From Allobaculum mucilyticum (GTDB lineage Bacteria > Bacillota_I > Bacilli_A > Erysipelotrichales > Erysipelotrichaceae), in assembly GCF_022701195.1 (NCBI RefSeq), contig NZ_CP078089.1, positions 1 to 64,000 on the forward strand: 64,000 bases of DNA, written 5' to 3'. Position 1 is the stretch's first letter; every line of letters starts with the position of its first letter. Under the pieces are notes generated by a model. The model saw only the letters and a list, made by a program, of their open reading frames with translations, was not told the DNA's origin and made no database searches. Positions 8,639 to 18,185 of the stretch are shown piece by piece. Position numbers and translations under genes: made by a program.

Positions 8639-8711
8639 GATGAGCGCTTTCATGTGCTTTACGATAAGGCAGATCAAAGCTCCAAAACAGAGAAAACATT
8701 GCGCTCGCAAT
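8639..8711 (-). promoter_or_regulatory. candidate control region of the uxu operon
   Basis: Two elements lie 25-100 bp upstream of uxuA. GATGAGCGCTTTCA at 8639-8652 is, on the minus strand, TGAAAGCGCTCATC, which matches the CcpA cre consensus TGWAANCGNTNWCA at 12 of 14 positions. ATTGCGCTCGCAAT at 8698-8711 is a perfect 14-bp palindrome of operator type. Their roles are inferred from position only. Confidence 0.4.
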
Positions 8712-10045
8712 TGCAAATTTTGCGGTTAGTGAATTTATTCTCATGTTTAGCTTGTCAGAACAGTCAGACAGTCGGGTTTCCGTCTGTCTTTTTCTGTTTA
8801 AAGCTCTGTCTTCTGATCTGTATGCGACTTCCAGAACGTTCAGTGCGGTTCATTCAGAGCGCTCCTACTCAGCTTCTTCTGGAATCTTTTTTTCTGTCTT
8901 CCTGCGGCATCTTTTACTCCTCTTTATATTCCCGCTTATATTCCCGGTAGATTACTGGCCATTTCGCGGAGGATCTGATCCGCCGGATTATTGCATCGAT
9001 AAATCTCCAGTTCTCTCGATATGTTCTGTTCTGAATCCTCTGATCGAGGAGGGAACAGACAAATAACAGGGAATAGAGAAGCCCGTTCAAAGAGAAGAAG
9101 CAGGCGCAGCAAATTACAGAAGAGAAGCGCGGAAGTCAAAGAAAGATCGAACAGAAGATCTTTGTGATCTTCCTGATCAGCATGTCTGCAGTTATAGAAT
9201 AGCGACTCGAAAATAAATTTTAAAAAGGATTGCTTTTTAAGAGATTCATTTAAATATTCAGTCTAATATGTGGATCAATGGTGATTTTATCGGACAATAC
9301 GGACGATATGGCCAGATTTAGAGGCCAGGAAAACAGCACCCCTTGACAGATCAGAGGCTGCTGCAGCGGCGAATGCCAGGATATTTCAAAAAATACCAGC
9401 ATGAACTGACGGGCAGAGAAGTTCTGTCAGAACAGGAAATCAGCTCATAGAAGGAGTTGACAGAGCCAGTGAATCGTGTCGATCCTTCAGCTGATCTTTT
9501 CAAAAGAGAGACTCTGCACAGCTTGTTTTCCCGTGAGTCTTCCCGCTCTTCTGTTCAGGATTTCCTGATCTTTGCTTACGTCCTGCAGCTGTTTCTGTCT
9601 TCCTGCTCTCAGTCTCATTCTTCATTCCGTTCTTCTTTGCGGATCTTCATCTTTAACCAGTTTTAATCTCCTGCAAATTTAATAGGAAATATCATCGGGA
9701 TCCGACTGAAAAACAGAACAATGAAGAACAGGAAAGTTCAGAAGATTGAGTCTGCTGTCTTTCCCAGGGAAGAAAGAATCATCAAAGGACTGAGATTTCT
9801 CCTCTGAAAGATTGCAAAAAAAGCAGGAATGGGTAAGTTTCCCTCTCCTGCTGCTGTCAAGTCCTCTTTAAAAATATGTAAATAATATAACTCAAATAAT
9901 CGGTTATCCGGCAATTTTGCATAATCCGATTTGTGAAATCCCGAACATTTCCTCACTTTCACAATAGAAACCGCAAGATTCGCAATCCGTAAACGGTTCC
10001 TCCTATTTTTAAAATAGCAGAGTCAATTTGGTCACATATTGAAAC
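8712..10045. other. long intergenic region between uxuA and the TRAP operon
   Basis: About 1.3 kb without a convincing gene. It contains scattered hairpins: GTTCTG-T-CAGAAC at 9421-9433, GAAGATC/GATCTTC near 9158-9176, and TCTGTTC/GAACAGA near 9019-9058. A plus-strand terminator-like stem with a T-run lies at 8766-8793, and a minus-strand terminator at 9815-9852. Short ORFs here run through these structures and lack ribosome binding sites or family resemblance, so I do not call them. Confidence 0.5.
9815..9852 (-). terminator. minus-strand intrinsic terminator with no known gene upstream
   Basis: On the minus strand AGCAGGA...GGG pairs with CCC...TCCTGCT (9846-9852 with 9822-9828, inner GGG/CCC) and is followed by seven U residues. 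The only DNA upstream on that strand before the TRAP genes is 9853-10107, so a short RNA or peptide transcript of about 100-250 nt divergent from dctP may end here. Confidence 0.6.
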
Positions 10046-10076
10046 GATATGAAATTGATATCTGACTACATCAGAC
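10046..10076. promoter_or_regulatory. inverted repeats upstream of the TRAP operon, candidate operator
   Basis: Just before dctP there are two short inverted repeats: GATAT-N7-ATATC beginning about 10048, and TCTGA-CTACA-TCAGA at 10062-10076. They sit where a promoter/operator would be expected, 30-60 bp upstream of the dctP start. No clear -35/-10 pair could be fixed. Confidence 0.3.
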
Positions 10077-10107
10077 AAATGAACACGAAATGAAAGGAGC
10101 ATTTGCC

Positions 10108-11196
10108 ATGCACAGAATCAGAAAGCTGCTGAGCATCGTCTGTGTCTTCGCCCTGAGCATGATCGTCTTCTCAGGCTGCGGCACAGAGAGCGGCAAGCGA
10201 ATCGTGCGAATCGGTCACAACCAGTCGACCTCGCATCCGACTCATCTTGGCCTCGTTGCTTTCCAGGATTTCATCAATGAAAAACTGGGCGACGAATTCC
10301 AGGTTGAAGTCTATCCTTCTGAGCTTCTCGGAAGCCAGAACAACATGGTTCAGCTGACGCAGACCGGTGCAATCGACTTCTGCGTCGCTTCCAACGCGAT
10401 CCTCGATACGTTCTCCAAGAACTACGAGATCTTCAACCTTCCTTACCTTTTCTCCTCGACGGAAAGCTATCACCACGTCATGGATGACAAAGAAGTCACT
10501 TCTAAGATCTTTGATTCGACCTCCCAGGCAGGTTTCACTGCCGTTACCTGGCTCGATGCCGGAACCCGTAACTTCTACACGGTTTCCAAGTTCATCGAAA
10601 AACCTGAAGATCTCAAAGGTCTGAAAATTCGCGTACAGCAGTCTCCGATCAACGTCCGTATGATGCAGCTGTTCGGCGGAAGCGCAACCCCAATGGGCTT
10701 TGGCGAAGTATATACCGCCCTGCAGTCCAAAATCATCGACGGTGCAGAGAACAACGAACTTGCACTGACCGACAACGGTCATGGCGATGTCTGCAAATAC
10801 TACTCCTATGACATGCACCAGATGATTCCGGACATCCTGATCGGAAACAACGAATTTCTTAACTCCCTGACTGATGATCAGAGAGCCATCTTCGAAGAAG
10901 GCTTCGAACTCATCAACAAGGTTCAGCGTGAGGAATGGGAAAAAGGCGTAGAAGAAGCGAAAAAGAAAGCCGAAGCAATGGGCGTCGAATTCATCTACTC
11001 GGACATCAAGCCGTTCGAAGAAGTCGTTAAACCTCTTCACGAGGAAATTCTTTCCAAGAACCCGGCAATCGTAGAAACCTACAACGCAATCCAGGAATAC
11101 AACGTTCTGTACCCTGGAAAAAGCGGAAACACAGAAACAAAAGTAGAAAACAAAGAAGTTTCTGTATCCGAAGTACAGGAAGGAGATGCTGAATAA
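10108..11196 (+). CDS. TRAP transporter solute-binding lipoprotein, DctP type (probable hexuronate)
   Basis: This 362-residue extracytoplasmic receptor captures an organic acid and hands it to the membrane DctQM pair. The signal peptide ends in the lipobox FSGC (Cys near residue 20), so it should be lipid-anchored. Family landmarks are KIRVQQSPINVRMMQLFGG, with the Arg that salt-bridges the substrate carboxylate, and PMGFGEVYTALQSKIIDGAENN. The start at 10108 is preferred because AAAGGAG (10093-10099) is correctly spaced for it; an in-frame ATG at 10090 lies upstream of that site. The stop overlaps the dctQ ATG (TAATG). Its position divergent from the uxu operon suggests a hexuronate ligand. 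Confidence 0.93.
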   Translation: MHRIRKLLSIVCVFALSMIVFSGCGTESGKRIVRIGHNQSTSHPTHLGLVAFQDFINEKLGDEFQVEVYPSELLGSQNNMVQLTQTGAIDFCVASNAILDTFSKNYEIFNLPYLFSSTESYHHVMDDKEVTSKIFDSTSQAGFTAVTWLDAGTRNFYTVSKFIEKPEDLKGLKIRVQQSPINVRMMQLFGGSATPMGFGEVYTALQSKIIDGAENNELALTDNGHGDVCKYYSYDMHQMIPDILIGNNEFLNSLTDDQRAIFEEGFELINKVQREEWEKGVEEAKKKAEAMGVEFIYSDIKPFEEVVKPLHEEILSKNPAIVETYNAIQEYNVLYPGKSGNTETKVENKEVSVSEVQEGDAE

Positions 11197-11708
11197 TGGA
11201 AAAATTCAAGAAACTCCTCAACCTGATCCTCGGCATTCTTGCCGGAGGAAGCTTCCTGATCATGGTTGCCCTCGTTGTCTACCAGGTCATCACCCGTTAT
11301 GTCTTTAACAACCCCTCGAGCTGGTCGGAAGAACTTGTTTCCTACATGTTCGCCTGGACCTCTCTGTTCGGTGCCTGCCTCGTTACCGGAAACCGCGGTC
11401 ACATGAACATTCCCCTGCTTGTTGAAAAAGTAAAACCATCCGCCAGAAAGGCTCTGAACATCTTCTCCGAAGTCATCATCCTTCTGTTCTCCGTGATCAT
11501 CCTGATCTGGGGCGGATACAAAGTTTCCGAACTTGCGATGGGTCAGATGACTTCTTCGCTGGGCTGCCCAGTCGGCGTCTTCTACTTCGCGCTGCCGGTT
11601 GCCGGAATTCTGATGACCATTTATGCCGTCATCAACATCATTGAACTCATCCGCGGAATCAACCCGGAAACAGATGCGGCAGAAGCCGCTGATAAGGAGG
11701 CCGCTTAA
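11196..11708 (+). CDS. TRAP transporter small membrane subunit, DctQ type
   Basis: A 170-residue membrane protein with four predicted helices (about residues 10-35, 45-70, 85-110 and 125-150), the normal size and topology of DctQ. Its family signature is the loop RYVFNNPSSWSEELVSYMFAWTSLFGA, which holds the Trp-Ser-Glu-Glu motif. DctQ scaffolds the large DctM subunit in the Na+-coupled TRAP complex. Translation is coupled to dctP by a one-base stop/start overlap, and dctM starts 2 bp after the stop. Confidence 0.93.
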   Translation: MEKFKKLLNLILGILAGGSFLIMVALVVYQVITRYVFNNPSSWSEELVSYMFAWTSLFGACLVTGNRGHMNIPLLVEKVKPSARKALNIFSEVIILLFSVIILIWGGYKVSELAMGQMTSSLGCPVGVFYFALPVAGILMTIYAVINIIELIRGINPETDAAEAADKEAA

Positions 11709-11710
11709 TC

Positions 11711-13012
11711 ATGGCGATGACATCTCTTCTGATTATCATTGCGGTTCTCGCGGTTCTGCTTATTCTTGGCGTACCGATCTCCTACTCGATCGGCATTTCT
11801 GCTCTTGCAGCAATCGTTCTGACCGTACCTGCCAACGTTGCAGTAATTACTGCTGCACAGCGGACATTCGTTGGCATGTCCAACTTCACCCTGACCGCTA
11901 TACCATTCTTTATCCTTGCCGGCAACCTGATGAACCAGGGCGGCATTGCCAGACGTCTGGTTAACTTCGTTATGGCGATTCTGGGCAAACTGCCTGGCGC
12001 GCTGCTTGTTACCAACGTCGGCACCAACGCACTCTTCGGCGCGATCTCCGGTTCCGCTTCTGCAGCTGCTGCAGCAGTTGGTTCCATGGTCGAAGAAGGC
12101 GAAGAAAAACTCGGTTACGACCGCGGACTGTGCGCTGCCGCTAACGGCTCTTCCGCACCTTCCGGTCTTCTGATTCCGCCTTCAAACGCGCTGATTACTT
12201 ACTCTCTGGCTTCCGGGGGCACTTCCGTTGCAGCTCTGTTCCTTGCCGGCTATGTTCCTGGCATGATCTGGGCTCTTGGATGCATCATCGTTGCCATCAT
12301 CCTCGCTAAGAAAAAAGGCTACAGCGGCGAAAAAGGCAAGTTCAGCTGGAAGATTCTTGGCAAGGCTACTCTTGAAGCTCTGCCTTCTCTTTCCCTGATC
12401 ATCGTTGTTATCGGCGGTATCGTTGCCGGTATCTTCACCGCCACTGAAGGTGCTGCAATCTCCGTTGTCTATGCGCTGATCCTGTCCATCTGCTACAAAT
12501 CCATCGACCTGAAAACTTTCTGGAATATCGTGATCGATTCCGCAAAAACATCCGGAATGATCGTCTTCCTGATCGGTGTTTCCAACATCCTTGGATGGGT
12601 AATGGCATTCACCATGATCCCGCAGGCTATCTCGAACGCTCTTCTTGGTCTGACAAGCAATCCATATATTATTCTGCTGATCATGAACGTCATCCTGCTG
12701 ATTGCCGGAACATTCATGGACGTAACTCCAGCTATCCTGATCTTCACTCCGCTGTTCCTGCCGATCGTCAAATCCTTCGGCATGAGCCCGGTTCAGTTCG
12801 GTCTGATTCTCGTGTACAACCTGTGCATCGGAAACATCACGCCGCCGGTTGGAAATACGCTGTTTGTCTCGATCAAAGTCGGAAAAACATCGCTGTCCAA
12901 AGTCATGCCGTACATGCTGTGGTTCTACGCCGCAATCCTTGTCGGCCTGCTGCTGATCACCTATGTTCCAGTTCTGACTACCGGTCTGCCAATGGCTGCC
13001 GGCCTGCTCTAA
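11711..13012 (+). CDS. TRAP transporter large permease, DctM type
   Basis: A 433-residue, roughly 12-helix transport subunit. Conserved DctM blocks are visible: IPFFILAGNLMNQGGIARRL, the glycine/serine hairpin FGAISGSASAAAAAVGS, IPPSNALITYSLASGG, TFMDVTPAILIFTPLFLPI, and NLCIGNITPPVGNTLFV, which contribute the Na+ and substrate sites. AAGGAGG lies a few bases before the ATG. It is the last gene of the TRAP operon and is followed by a strong terminator. With the neighbouring uronate genes the likely cargo is a hexuronate, but the permease sequence alone does not fix this. Confidence 0.95.
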   Translation: MAMTSLLIIIAVLAVLLILGVPISYSIGISALAAIVLTVPANVAVITAAQRTFVGMSNFTLTAIPFFILAGNLMNQGGIARRLVNFVMAILGKLPGALLVTNVGTNALFGAISGSASAAAAAVGSMVEEGEEKLGYDRGLCAAANGSSAPSGLLIPPSNALITYSLASGGTSVAALFLAGYVPGMIWALGCIIVAIILAKKKGYSGEKGKFSWKILGKATLEALPSLSLIIVVIGGIVAGIFTATEGAAISVVYALILSICYKSIDLKTFWNIVIDSAKTSGMIVFLIGVSNILGWVMAFTMIPQAISNALLGLTSNPYIILLIMNVILLIAGTFMDVTPAILIFTPLFLPIVKSFGMSPVQFGLILVYNLCIGNITPPVGNTLFVSIKVGKTSLSKVMPYMLWFYAAILVGLLLITYVPVLTTGLPMAAGLL

Positions 13013-13054
13013 AAAGCAGACAGTATCAACCAGATTCAAATCAAGAACAAATCT

Positions 13055-13083
13055 GCACAGATCAAACGATCTGTGCATTTTTT
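13055..13083 (+). terminator. intrinsic terminator of the TRAP operon
   Basis: GCACAGATC (13055-13063) pairs with GATCTGTGC (13068-13076) around AAAC, followed by A and six T residues. The rest of the gap to 13341 holds no gene that I can see; only a weak CATAAT -10-like box near 13269 stands out. Confidence 0.9.
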
Positions 13084-13341
13084 ATGCTCTGTATGCAGCA
13101 TTAAGCAACAGCAGCCAGACATCACCGCGCTGAGGAAAAGCCAGAATGGAAGCCGCATCTGCCAGGGGAAGAGAGGATTTATTCTTCATGAATGAAATGC
13201 TTTTCAGAACTCGGAGAAATTGAAAACTTCTTACCTGAATGTGCGTTTTTTATGCCATTTCTGCCGTTCATAATATTGATGTGAAAAACGGGCAAAAGGG
13301 TCTGTCAGAGAAAGGGCAGATCCGCAAAGAAAGGAGCAATG

Positions 13342-16300
13342 ATGAAACAAAACCATTCAAAGCGTCTGAATCAGGCGCTTTCCATCCTGATCAGCGCAGG
13401 ATGCTCTCTCTCTATGCTGCAGATGCCTGTTCTGGCCGTACCGGAAAATCTGGAAAACAGGGCAAAAGATTTTTCGATTCAGGTCAGCTCAGAGCAAAGC
13501 GGCAAGCCGAAGGAAAACATGGTCGATGGTGACACCTCAACACTCTGGGTAAACAATGGTGCCGAATGGCCAAACCAGATCGTGTTTGAAGCCCCCATGA
13601 ATCATCCGGCGATCTACAAAATGGTCGTCAAACTGGAATCCGGACATCCCGCCTGGACGATGGATATGAAACTCCAGCACGCTGTAAACAGTGTCACGGA
13701 TGATCTGATTCTCGACAAAGAGGTGAACGATCATTCGTTCCCCAATGAATTCACCTACACATGGGAAGACGGCATTTCACCATCTCATCTCTATCTGACA
13801 CTCTCAGATCCAAAGATTAACGGCGGCGATGCAACCTTCTGGCCAGGCATTGCGGAAGTCGAGATCTACACAGAAAAAGATGCCGAAGAGCCGGAACCAA
13901 CGAACCTTGTCAATATCGCCCCGAACGGTACGATCAGTTCCATTACCTCCGGACAGGGCAATCCCTCCAGTCTGGTGGATGAAAACTATAAATCGCTGTA
14001 TGTCTTCTCTCAGGGGCTTTCGACCACTGATGGTCAGGCCTGGGTTCAGATTGACTACGACCAGAAACAGACCGTAAAAGCGATCGAAGCCGCTTTTGAA
14101 AACCTGGGTGCTTCTGACCCTAGCAGCTTTGTCTTTACCTACGATATTCTTGGCCGTGCTTCAGCAGACGGCGAGTGGGAAGTTCTTGCTGCTGATCAGA
14201 AGGCTACCCGCTTAGAGAACGACTGCATCAAGATGTTTACCTTAGATTCCGCTAAGGAACTGCAGGCTGTTCGTATTCTGATCAAATCGATCACCAACAC
14301 AGCCGGCGATCCATGGCCTGCTTTAGCAGAGCTGAAGATCCTGGCTCCAAAAGATACCGTCAAGGATCCTCTGCTTGATGGCAACATCGCACAGGGCAAA
14401 TCGATTCATACCAATACCGGTCAGGCTAACGTAAGCAGCCTGATCGACGGTTCGCTTGCGACACAGTGGAGCGGCGACATGTATCCGGCGTATGTCGATA
14501 TTGATCTTGGAAAGAACTACACCCTCAGCGACGCCGTTGTCTTTACGCCGACATCTGGCTACAGCCAGTATTCGATTTACACATCCATGGATGGCGTAGA
14601 TTTTGACCGTGTCGCCCGCAAAACGACAAAAGATTCCTGCACAGCTGAAGGAGAAACCTGGCAGCTTGGCAATAAAGAAGCGCGCATTGTCCGTCTGTAT
14701 ATGGAATACAACTCCGCATCTGAGCGAAGTCAGGTCCGCGAATTTGTTCTGCATGGTACAGAATCCGGAACGCCTGTTCAGGAAACACCGGAAATCAGCG
14801 TTCCTGACTTTAAAGACACCGAATATGCCAACCCGGTAACGCAGGCCGATACGATCGCGGAAGTGCAGGGAATTATCTCCCGTCGCCTTGGCGAGCAGTA
14901 TGCAGACTGGTTCACCTTTGAACTCAAAGACGCTGCAGACGGATACGACTACTATGATGTCGAAGCGAAGGATGGAAAGATCCATATCACCGGCAACAAC
15001 GGCGTATCGCTGGCGACTGGTTTAAATGCCTATCTGGAAAAAGTCGTCAACGTCCATATTTCCCAGGTTGGCGATCAGGTTACCATGCCGGAAAGCATTG
15101 TTCTTCCTTCACAGAAACTGCATAAGGAAACAAAATTCCCGGTTCGCTATTCCTATAACTTCTGCACGCTCTCCTATTCCATGGCCTTCTGGGGCGAAAC
15201 AGAATGGAGAAATGAGTTAGACTGGCTCGCATTAAATGGCGTAAATATCGTTCTTGATGCAACCGGACAGGAAGAAGTCTGGAGACGGTTCCTGTCAGAG
15301 TGCGGCTATTCTCATCAGGAAATCAAAGACTTCATCGCCGGCCCGGCATACTACGCCTGGTTCTACATGGCCAACCTGACCGGCATGGGCGGACCTCTGC
15401 CTGATGCCTGGTTTGCACAGCGCGCTGAACTGGCCCGTGAAAACCACCGCACCATGCAGGTTCTTGGCATGCAGCCGGTTCTGATGGGCTACTGCGGTAT
15501 GGTCCCAACCGATTTTGCACAGAAACAGCCAAACGCTTCTGTCATTACGCAGGGTGCCTGGTGCAACTTCCAGCGTCCTTACATGCTTAAAACCGATGAT
15601 CCCAATACATTCCCGAAATATGCCGAAATGTTCTATAAAGCACAGAAAGATGTATATGGCGACATCACCAATTACTACGCTACCGACCCGTTTCATGAAG
15701 GCGGAAATACCGGCGGCATGAACGTAACAACCATCGCTTCCGAAACACTGAAAGCCATGATGAACAGCGATCCGGATGCCGTCTGGGTCATCCAGTCCTG
15801 GCAGCGCAACCCGTCCAGCGCTCTGCTTGCCGGCCTTGAAGGCAACCGCGAACATGCACTGGTTCTCGACCTGTATGCAGAACGTCAGCCGCACTGGAAC
15901 AACAGCTACTATGGCGATGAATTCCAGCAGACTCCGTGGGTCTTCTGCATGCTCAACAACTTCGGCGGCCGTCTTGGCCTGTATGGTCATATCGAAGGTC
16001 TCGAAGGCGTATTTAACGCAATTAACAATGCAGACTGCATGGCCGGTATCGGTATTGCACCGGAAGCCAGCCAGAACAACCCTCTGCTCTATGAATACCT
16101 CTTCGATACCATCTGGACCGAAGATGCATCACAGCCAGTCGAACCCATTGATCTCGATCAGTGGATCAAAGACTACGCCAGAAGACGCTATGGCGGCGAA
16201 AGTGAAAGTGCCGTCAGAGCACTTCAGATTCTGATCGATACGGTTTACGACGGTATCGAACATGAACGCAACAACAGCGGAATCGGTCAGGGTGCTCCCG

Positions 16301-17940
16301 AAAACATTCTCAATGCCCGTCCAGATCTGACTCTCTCTACTGCTTCTACATGGGGCTGGTCCTCGATTCTGTATTCCAAAGTGGAACTCCAGAAAGCTCT
16401 GGAACTCCTGCTTGAAGACTGGAATACCCTCAAGGATTCCGAAGGTTACCGCTATGACGTCGTCAACGTTGCTCAGCAGGTTCTTTCGAACTCCGCACAG
16501 GGCATTCTGAGCAAAATGAACACCGCATACTCGAACAGAGATCTCGAAGAGTTCACGCTGTGGTCTGACAAGCTCATCGAACTCGTCAGCGATTCGGATC
16601 AGCTGCTTTCGACGACGAAAATGTTCATGCTTGGCAACTGGACCGAAGCAGCCGGCCGCATGATCAGCGATCCGGATTACTTCACAAAAGATCTGTTCGA
16701 TCTTAACGCCAAAGCTCTTGTTTCAACATGGGGCTCGATCAGACAGTCCAATACCGGCGGACTCCATGACTACTCGAACCGTCAGTGGGCCGGTCTGACA
16801 AAGGATCTTTACCTCGAGCGCTGGCAGCTGTTCATCAACGAGAAGAAAAAAGAACTTCGCGGCGAATCGTCCAGAACATTCAGTGCTGCAAACTGGTTTG
16901 AAATCGAATGGGCCTGGGCGCGTAACAGCGATGCCCGCTTCTCCGATCAGCCATCCAGCGATCCAATCAATGTACTTGCCGAAAAAGTCCTCGAAGACTA
17001 TGACATCCAGGATATCGCACCGGAAATCACTCTTGACGGCGTCCTGGATCGGACAAAAATGACTGCCTCTGCCGGAAGCTATCATTCCGGTGACGAGCCA
17101 GCCAATGTTCTTGACGATAACAACTCGACAATCTGGCATACCAACTACACAAACAGTGATGGATGCAAACGTGAAGAGTGCACTCTGACTCTTGATCTGG
17201 AATCTCCAGCCTATATCCGCTCGCTTCTGTACATGCCTAGAGGCGGCGCAAGTAACGGAACAATCACGCAGTATAAAGTTGAAGTCTATGATGGCACAGC
17301 CCAGAGCCCGGAATGGACAACTGTTTCGACAGGAAGCTGGGCACGAGAAAGCGGCTGGAAAGAAGCAGCCTGGGATACCCCGGCTAAAGCGACTAAAGTT
17401 CGTCTGACGGCTCTTGATTCCTATTCCAACCAGAGTGGACGCATCTTTGCATCCGCGGCTGAAGTCCGCTTAAAAGGGAACTGGGATACAAAGCACACCG
17501 TAACCTTTGACCTGCAGGATGGATCTGCTTCCAAATCGATCGAGGTTCAGGAAGGATCATTAGTCACTGCACCGGAAACTCCGGAACGTGAAGGCTATCT
17601 CTTTGGCGGATGGTTTACCGATCCGGCATGCACATCGGCCTTCCATTTTGACAGCGATACGGTAAGCGATGACTTAACGCTCTACGCAAAATGGACCATT
17701 AAGCCCGTCGGTCTTGACTACACGCTGATCGATGCAGCTCTTACAAAAGCCAGTCAGCTCGACAGCTCGCTCGATTCGTTCAAACCAGCAGGAAAAGCTG
17801 CATTTGGCAGTGCTAAATCCTCTGCTGCAGACAAGAAAACGACTGCTCAGACGCAGGAAGAACTCGATGCAGCAGCTAAAGCTCTTAACCAGGCAATGCT
17901 TGCTCTGCGTCTTGAACCAGCAGCTGATCGACTGCCCTGA
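13342..17940 (+). CDS. secreted multidomain alpha-N-acetylglucosaminidase (GH89) with CBM32, repeat and FIVAR modules
   Basis: A secreted protein of about 1,532 residues. In order it has a signal peptide (about 1-32, ending near VLAVP), three F5/8-type C (CBM32-like) domains (about 40-180, 190-335 and 345-475), a GH89 N-terminal domain, and a catalytic barrel beginning FPVRYSYNFCTLSYSMAFWG. A helical GH89 C-domain, another CBM32-like domain (about 1235-1375), a Listeria/Bacteroides-type repeat (VTFDLQDG...FGGWFTDPACT...LYAKW) and a FIVAR-like helical tail follow. GH89 removes terminal alpha-linked GlcNAc, as on gastric-type mucin glycans. The expected catalytic acids are visible as Glu786 in DPFHEGG and Glu908 in IAPEAS. 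No LPXTG or other anchor is seen. The second of two adjacent ATGs is best spaced from AAGGAG. Confidence 0.93.
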   Translation: MKQNHSKRLNQALSILISAGCSLSMLQMPVLAVPENLENRAKDFSIQVSSEQSGKPKENMVDGDTSTLWVNNGAEWPNQIVFEAPMNHPAIYKMVVKLESGHPAWTMDMKLQHAVNSVTDDLILDKEVNDHSFPNEFTYTWEDGISPSHLYLTLSDPKINGGDATFWPGIAEVEIYTEKDAEEPEPTNLVNIAPNGTISSITSGQGNPSSLVDENYKSLYVFSQGLSTTDGQAWVQIDYDQKQTVKAIEAAFENLGASDPSSFVFTYDILGRASADGEWEVLAADQKATRLENDCIKMFTLDSAKELQAVRILIKSITNTAGDPWPALAELKILAPKDTVKDPLLDGNIAQGKSIHTNTGQANVSSLIDGSLATQWSGDMYPAYVDIDLGKNYTLSDAVVFTPTSGYSQYSIYTSMDGVDFDRVARKTTKDSCTAEGETWQLGNKEARIVRLYMEYNSASERSQVREFVLHGTESGTPVQETPEISVPDFKDTEYANPVTQADTIAEVQGIISRRLGEQYADWFTFELKDAADGYDYYDVEAKDGKIHITGNNGVSLATGLNAYLEKVVNVHISQVGDQVTMPESIVLPSQKLHKETKFPVRYSYNFCTLSYSMAFWGETEWRNELDWLALNGVNIVLDATGQEEVWRRFLSECGYSHQEIKDFIAGPAYYAWFYMANLTGMGGPLPDAWFAQRAELARENHRTMQVLGMQPVLMGYCGMVPTDFAQKQPNASVITQGAWCNFQRPYMLKTDDPNTFPKYAEMFYKAQKDVYGDITNYYATDPFHEGGNTGGMNVTTIASETLKAMMNSDPDAVWVIQSWQRNPSSALLAGLEGNREHALVLDLYAERQPHWNNSYYGDEFQQTPWVFCMLNNFGGRLGLYGHIEGLEGVFNAINNADCMAGIGIAPEASQNNPLLYEYLFDTIWTEDASQPVEPIDLDQWIKDYARRRYGGESESAVRALQILIDTVYDGIEHERNNSGIGQGAPENILNARPDLTLSTASTWGWSSILYSKVELQKALELLLEDWNTLKDSEGYRYDVVNVAQQVLSNSAQGILSKMNTAYSNRDLEEFTLWSDKLIELVSDSDQLLSTTKMFMLGNWTEAAGRMISDPDYFTKDLFDLNAKALVSTWGSIRQSNTGGLHDYSNRQWAGLTKDLYLERWQLFINEKKKELRGESSRTFSAANWFEIEWAWARNSDARFSDQPSSDPINVLAEKVLEDYDIQDIAPEITLDGVLDRTKMTASAGSYHSGDEPANVLDDNNSTIWHTNYTNSDGCKREECTLTLDLESPAYIRSLLYMPRGGASNGTITQYKVEVYDGTAQSPEWTTVSTGSWARESGWKEAAWDTPAKATKVRLTALDSYSNQSGRIFASAAEVRLKGNWDTKHTVTFDLQDGSASKSIEVQEGSLVTAPETPEREGYLFGGWFTDPACTSAFHFDSDTVSDDLTLYAKWTIKPVGLDYTLIDAALTKASQLDSSLDSFKPAGKAAFGSAKSSAADKKTTAQTQEELDAAAKALNQAMLALRLEPAADRLP

Positions 17941-18033
17941 TCACTGAGCTTATCTTTGAGATTTGCCAGTTCTTCTGATGGATCCGGTAAGGGAAACATC
18001 CTCTGAAGATACAATCTGATACAAATCAGCAGA

Positions 18034-18069
18034 CCCGTCTTTACGCCAAATGTAAGGACGGGCCTTTTT
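18034..18069 (+). terminator. intrinsic terminator after the GH89 gene
   Basis: CCCGTCTTTAC (18034-18044) pairs with GTAAGGACGGG (18052-18062) with one mismatch, followed by CC and five T residues. Confidence 0.85.
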
Positions 18070-18185
18070 GTGCGCCATCAGATCTGATGTATGGAGTACA
18101 GGATAAATCTCGAAAGCGGATAGAATGGGAAAAAGAGAAGACTGCCGGCATAACGCTTGGCGGCAGTATGAGAAAGGAGATCGGT

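Noticed and set aside
8654-9066. Overlapping 98- and 107-codon ORFs upstream of uxuA
   Set aside because: They overlap each other in different frames, run through hairpins and the probable uxu control region, and resemble no protein family.
9738-9962. 74-codon minus-strand ORF before the TRAP operon
   Set aside because: It runs straight through a strong intrinsic terminator with a seven-U tract, so the full frame is unlikely to be transcribed. The region is kept only as a possible small transcript.
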